A stretch of DNA of 64,000 nucleotides, taken from Heterobasidion occidentale (lineage: Eukaryota > Basidiomycota > Agaricomycetes > Russulales > Bondarzewiaceae). Below the pieces are notes generated by a model. The model did no database searches. It worked only from the letters and a program-made list of their open reading frames with translations, and was not told the origin of the DNA. How positions within the stretch are numbered: position 1 is the first letter of the stretch; each line of letters begins with the position of its first letter. The stretch covers positions 2,542,001 through 2,606,000 of the forward strand of contig JBCAQO010000008.1 of the NCBI GenBank assembly GCA_039111635.1. Direction: 5' to 3'. Below are positions 45,693 through 56,511 of the stretch, one piece after another. The position numbers and the translations under genes were made by a program.

Positions 45693-48600
45693 TTATTCTG
45701 CTTGGTTGCCACCGACACCACCGCCACTGCCACCTCCGCCGCCATTGTTGTTGTCATTGTTGTTGTCATTGTCGATGTCGATGTCGATGTCGTCATCACC
45801 TCCTGCTCCTCCCATATTTCCGATCTCTGTGCCAAGCTTGTCCATAGCAAGATATAACTGGGTATGGTCATTCATATTAGCATCCTGAATGGGAAACGAA
45901 TGGGATACCATTGCGACGCAAGTCAAGATAGTCTTGACTTTGATCACGACAAGATCATTGTCGCCTTGCGCCTGGCATGCCCAGACCGCGCCCGAGGACT
46001 CTGCCAGCAACCTTGCGTTCTCAAGAGTGTAAAGAGAAACCAGCGCGAGTGTGTGTACAGTATCATCAACTTGATGCTCGAAAAAATAAAGTACTTCCCC
46101 ATATCTTAGTTGAGCCCCAAGCGTGAACTGCACCCGAGAGCAACTGATGTGAGCAGATGACTTAAAGTTACATTTGGATGACTCACCTTCACATTGCGAT
46201 TGGTGCGAGTAACCTTGTTCGGAATCTCCTTCCAGGCAGTGCGAACAAATTGCCCATTTGGCAAACAAAGGCGCCCCCATCTTCGAACACAAGATGCTTC
46301 CGACCATCCACCACCACCGTCAAAGTACATTTTGATAGCCTCAGCTTCGCATGCACGAATGGGCCTTGGACGGTCCTGACAAGGATGAAGCATAAAGTAG
46401 CCACCGCCAAGGTCGCGACTCTGAATGTTTCGAGGGACGAGGCGGGGCTCGAGAGCAAGATCAGGTTGCATGGCTTTTAGGCCGTTGACCTGAGCTCGGC
46501 GAAGCGCACGCTGCGCTAAGTTGGCGTATGGATTTGATGCTTGTTTGATTTCGGCCCCGAGGTCTCCGATGGTCCGTTCCATGGGAAATTGCGATGAACA
46601 TCCCAGAGGACCGATTCGAAAGGTGGCACTAGGGGTGTGAATGATGCCGTGCATGCACTGCGGCACAAAATGCAGGCGAGATACCTTGCGCTGGACATAG
46701 AGGACTTCGAATTCAGAAACAAATTCCGTCAGCAATCTTGATGCTTTGAGTAACTGGCCATAAGGAATATGCAGCTGAAAGATAATTCGAGCTCCAGCTG
46801 CGAGTTTGCAGAAGTTCTTCCAATATTTATCGGGGAGGATCCCATAGAGAAGCCCAGGGCCGAGTCCATAAAGATAATGCAGAAATTCCCAGCATTTGTA
46901 GCCACTAGAAATCTTTTCGGCTGGGCTGCGTGGAGGACGATCAAACGAGCTAGGAAGAAACCGCCTCGCATCTGCAACATCTTGGCCATGCCGTGTCCAG
47001 ACATCGCCTACTAAACAGACCCAGTCCCAGAAAGTCTTATGATCACCGTTTTTTGCATCGCACTCTATCGTACCACGCCAGAGCTTGAGTAGAAGGTCCG
47101 GTATATTGAGGCCAATGAGGTGCATGATGTCGCCAGGGAAAAGACCGGGGATTGGGAGTCGACATTCTGGCGGCATGCCGCTGAAGATACTGGGTCGCGA
47201 GATCCCTGTTTCAAGGCGTCGACGCTCGTACTCCGCAACAGATGCCGATTGCTGGACACGAATGCAGTCTATGTTGTATTCCTCTGGAGAGCGAAGGGGC
47301 AGGTTGGCAGGGTCATCGTCAGCGTGATCACATCCTTCTTCATGATAATTGTCCGGTTTCAAGCACGCTGCGTAGTAGTGCGAACCGCCCGGTTTTCTGC
47401 GCCCGATCCTATCACAGCCCTCCCGACAGCCCTTCTTTCCATGGTGGCCGACACCTCCGTGCAAATAAGGCGCTCCGACAGCATCGGCAGTTACTAGCAA
47501 TATCCATGGGCGAGACGAGAAGGTTATTATCCGCGAGGCATCCCAAATGCGAAAACCTTTTTTCTGCAGCGCTGCAACATGGTGAAGACCAGGGTACATA
47601 AACGAGTCTGTATTCTTTGGCTTGTTAGGACCAGGGATTATCGCACCAGGCATGACATACTGCTTCTTATAGCGTTTGTCCGGAGCAAGGTTAACGACGA
47701 TCCATATGTAGATCCAACAGTCCGATGCCTTGTTCTTGTAAAGCTGTGCCCATCCATCGAAAAATGACGACAAAGTCTCCAGGCAATATCTGACCATGCT
47801 GGTAAGCATCCCAGCAGTCCGACCCATGAAGTATGTCTTCAAAGACTGCGAGCTTTCCGGATGCACGCAACTCTGCAAGTATGGACTCCATTTTATCTTC
47901 GAAATAGTGCATGTCAGAGGCGCCCTCGGGTGAGCGGTACCGTGCCTGGCATTGGGGGCCAAGGGGAAAGGTGTGGAACTGCTGTCGAGGTTTTATGACA
48001 CCGGTCAAAGCCAGATGAGCTTGATCGTACCGAGGTTCGGAGCAAAGGGGGCAGAGATCCAAGTCTGCAAAAGGGCCGGTGTATGCGACGCATGTATTAG
48101 GACACATGTCGTGGACAATAGAGCTGATTCCACTCAAATCGGCAACCTTTTTCTTTACTAAGTGGTGAGAGAGAACATTGTCTGTAGGATGACGTCGAAG
48201 GATAGCGGCACGAGCCTCATTATAGATCTTCTCAGAGCCATCCGTGTCCGCAAGGAAGAGCTCGACGGACAGTCGAACATTAGGATCGTCAAGATCAGCA
48301 GCTTCTTCGAGAGGATGCTGAAGTCGTTCGAGCTCTATGTGGCAAGTTTGTCGTCTTCCAAACGTGCTGATTTGAGACCGTGAATAAATTTGAGCGCTGT
48401 GTTTATGGAACTGTATATGGGATGTAGAGTCTGGTGGTCTTACGCCTGCTCGATGCCTTCAACACCTTCAACAATTTCAAGCACCATTGACGTCTAGAGA
48501 TCCAACAAGTCCTCGAGATCCTGGACTGCCTGCTGCAATGGATCCTGGTCATCTTGCATGGGAAGTGGTTGGTCTTCATTTCCACCCATATTATCGCCAT

Positions 48601-49167
48601 CCAGATCCTGCAAGAGAGATGGTGTCAGCATGACAGGCTATCTCTATGAGAATGAACAGGGCAACCCACAAATCCGTCCATCTGGTGACCGATTTCTTCA
48701 TCCGCCTGTATCGGCTCCTGCTCGCCACCATTCCCACCAATGCCTGCTTCAGTCTGGTGTCTCTGATGTATCTCCCCAGGAGCCCCCCTCTCTTCATCCA
48801 GCCGAGTTGGCCTTTGATGTGTCTGAGCGCGAGTAGGAATCCTATGCAAAGGATCTGGAGCCGGAATCTGTCCCGCCGCCTGTTGCGCCTCGCGGTCTCG
48901 TTTATGTTCGTACCAGATGGTCCGAGAGCGCCACGCCTTTCCCTTAGCCAGACAGGCCATGCAACCGCAGTAGTAAACCCTTGGGTTGTCCTTCTCTATA
49001 GGAGAGAGAGCTCGGATTGCTGGCATGTCTCGAATTAAATCCGTGAGGAGCCTGCGAGTGGCACAAGATTGTTGAGCATCAAGAAGGATGAGATCTTGAA
49101 TGCACGCAGGGAGTATGTTGTGCGTGTACACTGAGAGTGATGGCGCTGTCCAAGGCGTTGAAAGCAA
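45693..49167 (-). pseudogene. T2 transposase of the tnp2 family, one frameshift at the catalytic motif
   Basis: The N-terminal exon (49167-48610) has VYYCGCMACLAKGKAWRS. After an intron region come LEEAADLDDPNVRLSVELFL, CPNTCVAYTGPF and FHTFPLGPQCQARY. At about 47755 the frame slips by one base exactly at the SxDGAQLY motif (reading FFDGWAQLYKNKASDCW after it). From there a 600-codon frame is intact: KPKNTDSFMYPGLHHVAAL, GGVGHHGKKGCR, FDRPPRSPAEKI, ERTIGDLGAEIKQ and RLCLPNGQFVRTAW. An intron (GTGAGT...GTGCAG) joins NVK to FTLGAQLRYGEV. The C-terminus is a low-complexity DIDIDIDND and glycine tail. Apart from the slip it looks young. A stop in the region near 48490 suggests another intron. Confidence 0.85.
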
Positions 49168-49737
49168 GGCGCCGTGACCTGTACATCATTGTAATCACAC
49201 TTCTCAGATTTACATATATACTCTCGAAATTCACTGAGTACTAATATCTGCCTATGTTGTTGTACAGTAATCACACTGGTTCCTCCATAAGACTCAAGGT
49301 GATGAAGGTGAGAAGAAGACAGCAGCAAGCTTACAAGGATATCGCATTGTTTGAACCGTGCAAGGGGATAACAGCATCGCGAATTCCTTTACCGTGAACA
49401 TCACGTCGTCCCCAACCCCCAACAGGTGTTGGCTTCTACTCTTCTCATTAGCACACTGATGTGACAAGTGCTGGGTCATGACCTCGAGCTCAACGCAGCA
49501 GGCAGTGTGCTTTGACCGTTCAGACAGACTTGTTGCTCTTCAACACTGCAGTTTTTCATGCACGGTCTCGATCCACGACTGAGCAGCGCGTGGTAGTCAT
49601 CAAGCTTAGAGTATATTATGAGGCGACAACTGGTAGTGCTCACGGTTGTCGTCGTCTACTCCTCAATCGTCCTCCGGTATCTGATCCTCAAGGTTGGCTT
49701 GAAGAGGTAGCAAACCCCTTCATCGTCAAACAGCCTT
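49168..49737. other. Unassigned part of T2 upstream of the transposase
   Basis: No gene is recognised with confidence. Short minus-strand frames (49479-49294 and 49328-49035) could be 5' exons of the transposase but show no motif. Confidence 0.35.
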
Positions 49738-49975
49738 TGCTATGCATACGCAGCGGTTAATCACGTCCTATTGCGCTTGAAGCAATTGTTGATCATGAGT
49801 TTGAAGTCGTCGCGGTATTCGTCATTGTCGAGCACCTGTCGCTGTCCGTCAAAATGCCTTTGCTATGCATTCGCAATGGTAAATCACGTACAATTGCACC
49901 AGAAGCAATTGTTGATCATGAGTTTGAAGTCGTCGTGGTGTTCGTCATTGTCGAGTACCTGTCACCCAGTATACA
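49738..49975 (+). repeat. 123-bp tandem duplication with 41-codon period
   Basis: The unit beginning TGCTATGCAT at 49739 recurs at 49862. Both copies contain EAIVDHEFEVV and VFVIVE in the same plus-strand frame, with only a few differences (the first copy has a stop after LLCIRSG). A period divisible by three and conserved hydrophobic words suggest descent from coding sequence. Confidence 0.7.
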
Positions 49976-50591
49976 GATATGTGGCGTTTTATGCTGTATT
50001 AGTACGAACATCTTAGTGCAAATTGGTCTGCAAGCACCGTATAAGCGCAACTCACCAACGTGATCATAGAACGGAGCTATGATGAGATGGTATTGCTCCC
50101 AATGCAGAACCTGTGACAAAGTCAAATCTCTATTCCATCTGGGTGTCAGCCAGGCGTGAGAACGTACTAAATTTGCAGAAGGTCGTCGTCCGTGTGGGAC
50201 TGCAACCAATCAGTGCGATGAATCTCCTTTGCACGCTCGGATTGTGCATCATCATTAGCTCGAGGAAGACAGCAGATGCCCGCAGCAAGTCACGGTGATC
50301 TGTCTTGAGTGTCAGGAATTTGGGCTTGCCTGTAGCAAGATGTCAGTAATCTCAAAGAAGCGAACGACAAAACAGCGGAGGCATACTACATTCGAGCATG
50401 CCTACAATACCAATGAACAACTCATCGTCCAGTATGTGCTACACACTGTAGTTTTTCATCATTGCTTCCTAAATAAATAAAACTTCAAAGACAATCATGC
50501 GTGGACTACGTACCTTGCTATTCATTATGATCTTTGTGAGTAGGGGGGCGACAAGTGTGCCAGTCGTTCACCATGACGCCGCTGGACTAAC
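49976..50591. other. Unassigned T2 sequence
   Basis: No gene, RNA or repeat is recognised. Confidence 0.4.
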
Positions 50592-51297
50592 GTGACTTGT
50601 CCAAATAGGAGCAAATATTGTTCCTCGCCACGGGCGTCGTCGTCGTCGTCAACTATGTCTAAGACACACACTTCCCATCCCCCTGCTACCGATATGCACA
50701 CGCGCGCGCCGCTCACACCTACCGCACAGTTATGCCCATGTGCACTGCCTATCGCCGCCTACTCGCATGCGCAAACCTGCTACCCGCTCCCGCAACAGCC
50801 CTATCCCAATCCCCCATCCACCCGTCTCCTTCACTCCAGACCAGATCAACACCCTACTTGCACGCGTGAACCTGCTACCGGCTCCCGTAACAGCCCTATC
50901 CCTAACCCCCATCCACCCCGTCTCCTTTACTCCAGACCAGATCAATGCCCTACTCGCACGCGCGAACCTGCTACCAGCTCCCGTAACAGCCCTATCCCCA
51001 ACCCCCATCCACCCCGTCTCCTTCACCCCAGAGCAGATCAACGCCCTCCGCGCACAGATCCACGCATTCAAGCTGCTCCAGTGTGGCCTTCCCGTCCCAG
51101 AAACGATCCAGCAGGTGCTGTCTACCCAGGACCTCAATGCCAAGATCGTTGACAGCGCTGTCAAGATCTAAAAGAGCCTAGGTGACGTCCCGCCCATCCT
51201 GTCTCCTCCACCCCAGAGCAGATCAACGCCCTCCACGCACAGATCCACGCATTCAAGCTGCTCCAGCATGGCCTTCCCGTCCCAGAAACAATCCAGC
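50592..51297 (+). pseudogene. Tandem copies of a SNF2-type QLQ domain fragment
   Basis: In one plus-strand frame (to a stop at 51171) a 96-bp unit repeats, with VSFTP starting at 50824, 50920 and 51016. The third unit completes a QLQ domain: FTPEQINALRAQIHAFKLLQ then CGLPVPETIQQ. A fourth copy starts at 51201 in another frame (STPEQINALHAQIHAFKLLQ). QLQ domains sit at the N-terminus of SNF2/Brahma chromatin remodellers and bind partners. No ATPase domain is near. It looks like a captured gene fragment, amplified inside T2 and no longer a real gene. The unit linker reads LLPAPVTALSPTPIHP. Confidence 0.65.
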
Positions 51298-51390
51298 CAT
51301 CCCCATCCCCATCCCCATCCCCATCCCCATCCCCATCCCCCATCCCCACCCCATCCTCATCCTCATCCCATCCCCATCCCTACCTCTCCA
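51298..51390 (+). repeat. CCATCC microsatellite
   Basis: About seven CCATCC units directly follow the fourth QLQ copy, grading into CCTCAT variants. Confidence 0.85.
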
Positions 51391-51449
51391 GAAACGCCTC
51401 TTCCAGGCCAATTTGATGTCCCACCCAAGCGGATACCCACTCACCTGCG

Positions 51450-52440
51450 CGAACCCGCCGCTCACCGCTCACTAACCCCCCTGCGCGCACTACTCACCCG
51501 CGCGAACCCGCTGCTCACCGCCGGCTCAGCAGCAAGCGCGCGCACCCACATCCCACTCACTTTTGCGCACCCACCGCGCATTGCTTGCTCAGTCGCAAGC
51601 AGCTGCACACACCCGCCGCTCGCCACCGGCTCAGTCGCGAGCAGCTGCGCACACCCGCTGCTCACCGCTGGCTCGGCCTTAAGCACATGCGCCCACTGCC
51701 GACTCATCCGCGCGCACCCACCTCCCAGTTACTTGTGCGCGCCCACCATGCGCCGTGCACTCAGCCGCAAGTAGTCGTGCACACCCACCGCGCACCGCTG
51801 GCTCAGTCGCAAGCACCCGCCGCGCAATCCCGGCTCAGTCGCATGAACTCGCCGTCCACTCTCCTGCACGCACCACTCTTCCGCGTGCACCCACCTTCCA
51901 CTCACTTGTGCGCACCGACCGCGCATCGCCGGCTCAGTCACAAGCAGCCGCGCACACCAGCCACTCACTCACCAGCGCGCACCAGCGCGCACCAGCCGCC
52001 CACTCACCAGCGCGCGCGCACCGCCCATCGCCAGCTCATTCGCACGCACTCATCGCCCCACTCACTTACCCGCACGCACCACTCGTGCTCGCACCCACCT
52101 CCCACTCACTGGCGCGCGCCCACAGCCCACCGGCTCGGTCTCAAGCAGCCACGCGCCTACCGCCTACCGCCCACCGCCCATCGCCAGCGCACCCGCCGCC
52201 CACTCACCCGCCCGCGCGCACCCATCGTCCACCCAACCGCCCGCGCGCACCGCCCATCACCCATCGCCAGCGCACCCGCCGACCACTCACCCGCCCGCGC
52301 GCACCAATCACCCGCGCGCACCCACTGCCCACAGCCGGCTCAGTCGCAAGCATCCCTGCACACCCACCGCCCACAGCCGGCTCAGCCGCAAGCATCCGCG
52401 CGCGCTCCAGCCGCTCACTCGCATGAACGGACGGATTCGC
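51450..52440. repeat. C-rich minisatellite with about 42-bp units
   Basis: The word GGCTCAGTCGCAAGCA or close variants recurs about eleven times (near 51528, 51587, 51629, 51671, 51758, 51800, 51833, 51931, 52132, 52337 and 52380), separated by CGCGCACCCGCC-type sequence. Long frames on both strands are a by-product of the repeat; the minus-strand frame repeats LLATEP. Confidence 0.75.
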
Positions 52441-52992
52441 CGTCTGTGTTCAGTCTGCGCCTCCCTCGTGCAGCCCACGTCACTCACCGCCTTCGCCACA
52501 AGACATCGCGCTAGAGAGAGGTAGTTAGAGGAAATATAAAGGTTGGAGATTATATTGGAAGTCCCCGCCGTGCTCGCTGCCTCCCGATGTCACTTATGCG
52601 CACAATCGTACTTCATGTCGCTTCCGTTCCCGCCTCCCTATGTGCACGACACCCACGCGCGTCCCACCACTTTTCAATGGTATATATTTTACTTAGCTAA
52701 TACAACCTGTGTGGCCTCGAACAAGTTTGTACTTTTAGTTGGAAAATTCGTCTCGTGACTTGACACCGCATGATTTTTGCTGATGTTCAGTAAGATGTAA
52801 TAGCAAGATTTCATATGAAGAGAACGAAACAAGACGAAAAGCAAATTATATAGCAGGAAAAGAAGTCAGCTGTGATGCTATGACTCTGCTATGCGACCCC
52901 ATCTGATCTCATGGGTTGCGATAGCCACCTGCTGACTCATATCCGCCAGGACTCGTCTACAATCACTCACATTCGGGGGCGTTCTCACTGGG
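52441..52992. other. Right subterminal region of T2
   Basis: No gene is recognised. An ATTCG word occurs near 52746 and CACATTCG lies just inside the terminal repeat, mirroring CGAATGTG at the left end. Confidence 0.45.
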
Positions 52993-53102
52993 CCTGAGGG
53001 CCAGTCGAATACTCTCACAAATCCAACAACGAATTGCAGCCTTCAAAATCGCAGGAATTATATCTTGTGGGGAAGATAAGCAAAAATGGAACGTTGAACT
53101 AA

Positions 53103-53173
53103 TGCATTAAGAGGGAATCGAACCCCCGGCGGGTCGATGGCAACGACCCAGGTTACCACTACCCCATTAATGC
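53103..53173 (-). tRNA. tRNA-Gly (GCC anticodon)
   Basis: The minus strand folds as a cloverleaf. The 7-bp acceptor stem is GCATTAA/TTAATGC. The anticodon stem is GGTCG/CGACC around loop TTGCCAT (anticodon GCC). The T arm has GGTTCGATTCC, and a D arm contains GGGTAGTGGTAA. There is no intron. It is 71 nt including the discriminator base. Confidence 0.95.
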
Positions 53174-53339
53174 TTGACGTAGAATAGGACACAAAGGCTT
53201 GTGACCTTGCTCGAAGGCAGAATCACATGGACGGTAATGCACCGGCGACCGATCACACCAAGGGTAAGCTTAGATTCAGGTGCGCCAACGACCACAGACA
53301 TCTGCTCACCTTTGTCCTCTTCCACACACCCGCTAACAA

Positions 53340-54555
53340 ATGACCACCGCACAGCCCATTCGTCTCCCTGCAGGCGCGCCCACTCCGCTGCTCACCCTTA
53401 CACGCCGTACGTCCCCCGTTCTTCTCTCGCCCGACGCATCCGGTCCCGACCACGCAGGCGCGCTGCATTCTACCGAGCTCAGCCAAGCACACGGTCTGGC
53501 AGATCGAACTCCACAACGGCGCCGACTCGCGACTCACGCGTGACCTCGTCGAAGGCGCACTCAAGCCCGCCCTTGACATCGTCGAGCGCGAATGGCGCGC
53601 GGGATGGCGTGCGGCTGTCGCGTCCAAGGCGAAGGACGAGGGCGCGGGCGCGCTCGTGATAGTCGGGAACAGGGCGCAGGATAAGTTCTTCAGCAATGGT
53701 GAATTTCTTCACGCTGTATGAGCTGGGCGCGCCGGCTGAATCAGAGATGTACACAGGTTTCGACTATCAGAGCGTCATCTCAGATCCCAATTGGTTTGCT
53801 GGTGCGTGTTCACGCGGGCGTCCACCATCTCCTCGGAATGTTTCCGACGTATGCGAATTGGACCCGCAGTGACATTTGACCCCTTGCTTGTGCGGCTCTT
53901 GACGTTCCCTAGTAAGTCGTGCGCGTGTCTATTGACGTTGATGCTTCGGTGCTGAATCGCGCTCGTTCGCCAGTCCCGACCGTCGTGGCCATCAACGGCC
54001 ATTGTTTCGCCGCAGGATTCATTTTCTCTCTCGCTCGCATGTGACTACAGGGTGATGACAGACGGATCCAAACGGAACACTTGGGTGTGCATGAACGAGG
54101 TTTGATAATCTCTACCCGCATATCTCCTTGCAATTCACACCAAAATTACGTCCCATGGCAGGTACACTTCGGCGCACCCTGGCCGACTTCTTTCGCGTAC
54201 CTCCTGCGGGGGAAAGTCGCCCGCAGCACCATCCGCAGAAAAATCGCGCTCGAGGGACACCGTTTCACGCCAAAGGAGGCGCTGGACGCGGAGATCGTTG
54301 ATGAGCTCGTCGGCGGTACGACAGAGGACGTGCTCGCGCGCGCATTAGCGCTTGCCGAGAGCAAGGCTCCGCTCGCTCAGCAGGGCGTGTGGGGGCTGAT
54401 CAAGGTTGGTGTCCAACGTATTCGATTTCGCCGTGTGATGGTCGCTGATATCGCCGTAGACGGAGGTGTATCGAGATGTAGTTGAAGGCGGAGAGAGGGA
54501 CGTTCGGACCGTGACACTCGCCATGCACGACGCGGCTGCGAAGGCGAGGCTTTAA
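53340..54555 (+). CDS. Enoyl-CoA hydratase/isomerase family protein (peroxisomal Delta3,Delta2-enoyl-CoA isomerase-like)
   Basis: A crotonase-fold enzyme for fatty acid beta-oxidation. Spliced exons read MTTAQPIRLPAGAPTPLLT, then, after an intron (GTACGT...GCTCAG), KHTVWQIELHNGADSRLT. They continue with ALVIVGNRAQDKFFSNGFDY, FDPLLVRLLTFP, VPTVVAINGHCFAAGFIFSL (oxyanion-hole loop), CDYRVMTDGSKRN, VHFGAPWPTSFAYLL and TEVYRDVVEGGERDV, to the end AKARL at 54555. About six introns. Between FSLA and CDYR four extra bases (cgca, near 54035) put the frame out, so this is either an error or a broken copy. The end AKARL is close to a PTS1 peroxisomal signal. Confidence 0.85.
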
Positions 54556-54753
54556 TGACATAGCCATTCACATTGCTTTTGTAGGATCTGCAGAATTTCA
54601 GCGGGGAGCTGAAACATTTTTACATATTGTACAGTATGGTCCCACCGGCCAAGGCATCAACAAGAGAAAACAGCACAGCCCCCCGGCCGAAAAAGGTGGT
54701 CTCATCCGAACTCCGTCTGTCTGCAGCAAAGCTTGCAAATACAGGAGCATGGA

Positions 54754-56148
54754 TTAGTCGTATCCACCCCATGGCCAGAAGACGGGCACCGTCCTGAAAT
54801 TCGAAGAATATACGTCAGTGTCGCACTCAACGTGTCTATCTCGGGGCTGTTATGGAAGGCCAGATATTTCACTTTTTGTATTCCTTCCACTTGGGATCTT
54901 GGCCGAACTTCTTGTCGCCCGATTCCTGCATCCGGCAGAGTGCAAAAAAGATGGAGTAAATCAGCGGTAGCAAAAGAGACACACGCACCTCCAAGGGCGG
55001 GACGCCGGAAACCTGGTAGGAGTGTACGCAAAACATGAGAAGGACTAGGTACAGATACAGCCAAAGGGCTCAGACATACGTAGCGAAGGAGCATGTAAGT
55101 TGTGATGGGACTGATGGCGGCCAGCGCGAAGGTGTACGCAGGGAAGTAAGCTGTTTGCAGGGACCCGATGGCCAGCACCCATATGCCCGTCCATATGCCG
55201 ACCTCACCGACGTAGCTGCGAGCACCGAAAAAAAGCGAAAGAAGTGAGCTTTTGGACCTAGATCAGGATCAATTATGGTAAACAGCACTTCGGGTGTCTG
55301 CTGAGGCTCCAGACCCCGGTGGTGATGAACTTGTCGTCGTGCTGCTTGTTTTCTTTCTCGTGGCGCCAGGCAGATTTTTGGCGGTCGGCTATCACCTCGA
55401 AGAGAAGGGAGGAGCCGTAGATGCCGATGGCGGCGTAGTCTCGGAGGCTGAGGGCGGGGTGAAGGTTCGAAGGCAGGGTATTGACCTGCACTAGGAGCGT
55501 GAAAGAGTATGCAAATTCATGGACGATTTGATGCATACCAGGTAGACTGGGAAGCCAACCAGAAAGACCCAAGTGGCTGTAAATTGACGAGAAGTGGATA
55601 AAGGGAAAATACGAATGATTAAAAATTTAACGAATACCTTGCGCCATCCAGAACGCGGTAAACTTGGCTGGCTGGTGCTTCACCTCGTCAAACCTGGAAT
55701 CTCCGCCAGCTTTGATAGCCCTCTACTTACACGTGTTCGACACACGGAATTTGATCAAAATAAACAAGGCCTTGAGCGACGAGGGCACGCACTTGCACAA
55801 GGAAGCTCCCGAGCCGCGCGCTCCAAATTCCCAACGCGGCGCTCAATAGCAGCTGCCGGGGCGCGAAGCTCGAAAGCGACGGAAGCGGGGCCGCTGCGCT
55901 GCCGTATCGAATCTGTGCTCGGACAGCGGGGTAGTAGAGCGAGACGAGCGTGGTAGAGAGAAAGCCCAGGGTGCCGCCGAGATCGTAGAATTTCTCGTTG
56001 GCTTGAGGGACAAACATAGCGGCGAGTGCTGCGTGCGGAATACTATGAGCATATATGCGTGGTAAAAGAAGGTCGGTATTATGGGCGTACCGGCTTGGAG
56101 GCCATAAGCACTGCCTAGAACAGGGAGCAGCCTCGAGAACGCGTTCAT
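54754..56148 (-). CDS. DUF1295 membrane protein (steroid 5-alpha-reductase-like fold)
   Basis: Minus strand, about seven exons. Exon 1 is MNAFSRLLPVLGSAYGLQA, then, after an intron (GTACGC...ACGCAG), LAAMFVPQANEKFYDLGGTL, ALGIWSARLGSFL, FTAFWMAQ-type helix sequence, and AAIGIYGSSLLFEVIADRQK. The family signature follows: FITTGVWSLSRHPKYVGE (made across a splice), then GSLQTAYFPAYTFALAAISP and VSGVPPLE. It ends KKFGQDPKWKEYKK joined to TVPVFWPWGGYD, stop at 54754. Several transmembrane helices. DUF1295 proteins are NADPH-dependent reductase-like membrane proteins; the substrate is unknown. The frame is intact when spliced. Confidence 0.85.
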
Positions 56149-56511
56149 GGAGGGCGGTGTGAGCTTGGAATTGTTTTGTCGCAACGAGTCGAATCTGGAT
56201 CGAAACAAGTTGTCTGCCAGCCGATGACATCACCTGTAGTCACGATCGATGACGTTTCTCGCCGTCCCGGATTGGACCTCTTGTCACCGTGGGATCAATT
56301 TCAGTGGTGTTGCTCGAGCCTCATTGTAGTCCTCGTACGTTGCACGAAAACAAAGCAATGTTCTACTTTGTTTCTTTGCTCGTTCAAGAAAACAAGAAAA
56401 TCGTTCATTATTATCATAGTATTCGTGATGAAGATACGAGCACGGGCTCGACTACAAGAAAACACATCCAAAGGCGCAGAGCGCACAGTCAAGCCCCCGG
56501 TGTCAGTGGCA

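Larger units (their letters stand above)
40956..52992 (-). mobile_element. T2: second tnp2-type DNA transposon (about 12 kb)
   Basis: The left end, CCCAGTGAAAACGCCCTCG (40956), and the right end, on the minus strand CCCAGTGAGAACGCCCCCG (ending 52992), are imperfect inverted repeats. They match those of T1 in the first dozen bases. Both are followed nearby by CGAATGTG. Inside, in the same order as T1, lie a tnp2 transposase and the accessory gene, both minus strand. Additional cargo includes minisatellites and QLQ-domain repeats. The flanks (gcgtaaa and cctgagg) do not form a target duplication. The boundaries are therefore inferred, and parts may be separate insertions. Confidence 0.6.

Noticed and set aside
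45740..45800. GATGTC microsatellite as an independent repeat feature
   Set aside because: It encodes the low-complexity DIDIDIDND tail of the T2 transposase, so it is described there.
51585..52514. 309-codon frame in C-rich sequence as a gene
   Set aside because: Repeat-driven open frame without conserved domain; the opposite strand is equally open.
40949..52999. Target duplication for T2
   Set aside because: The 7-bp flanks (gcgtaaa, cctgagg) do not match and no shorter convincing repeat is visible.
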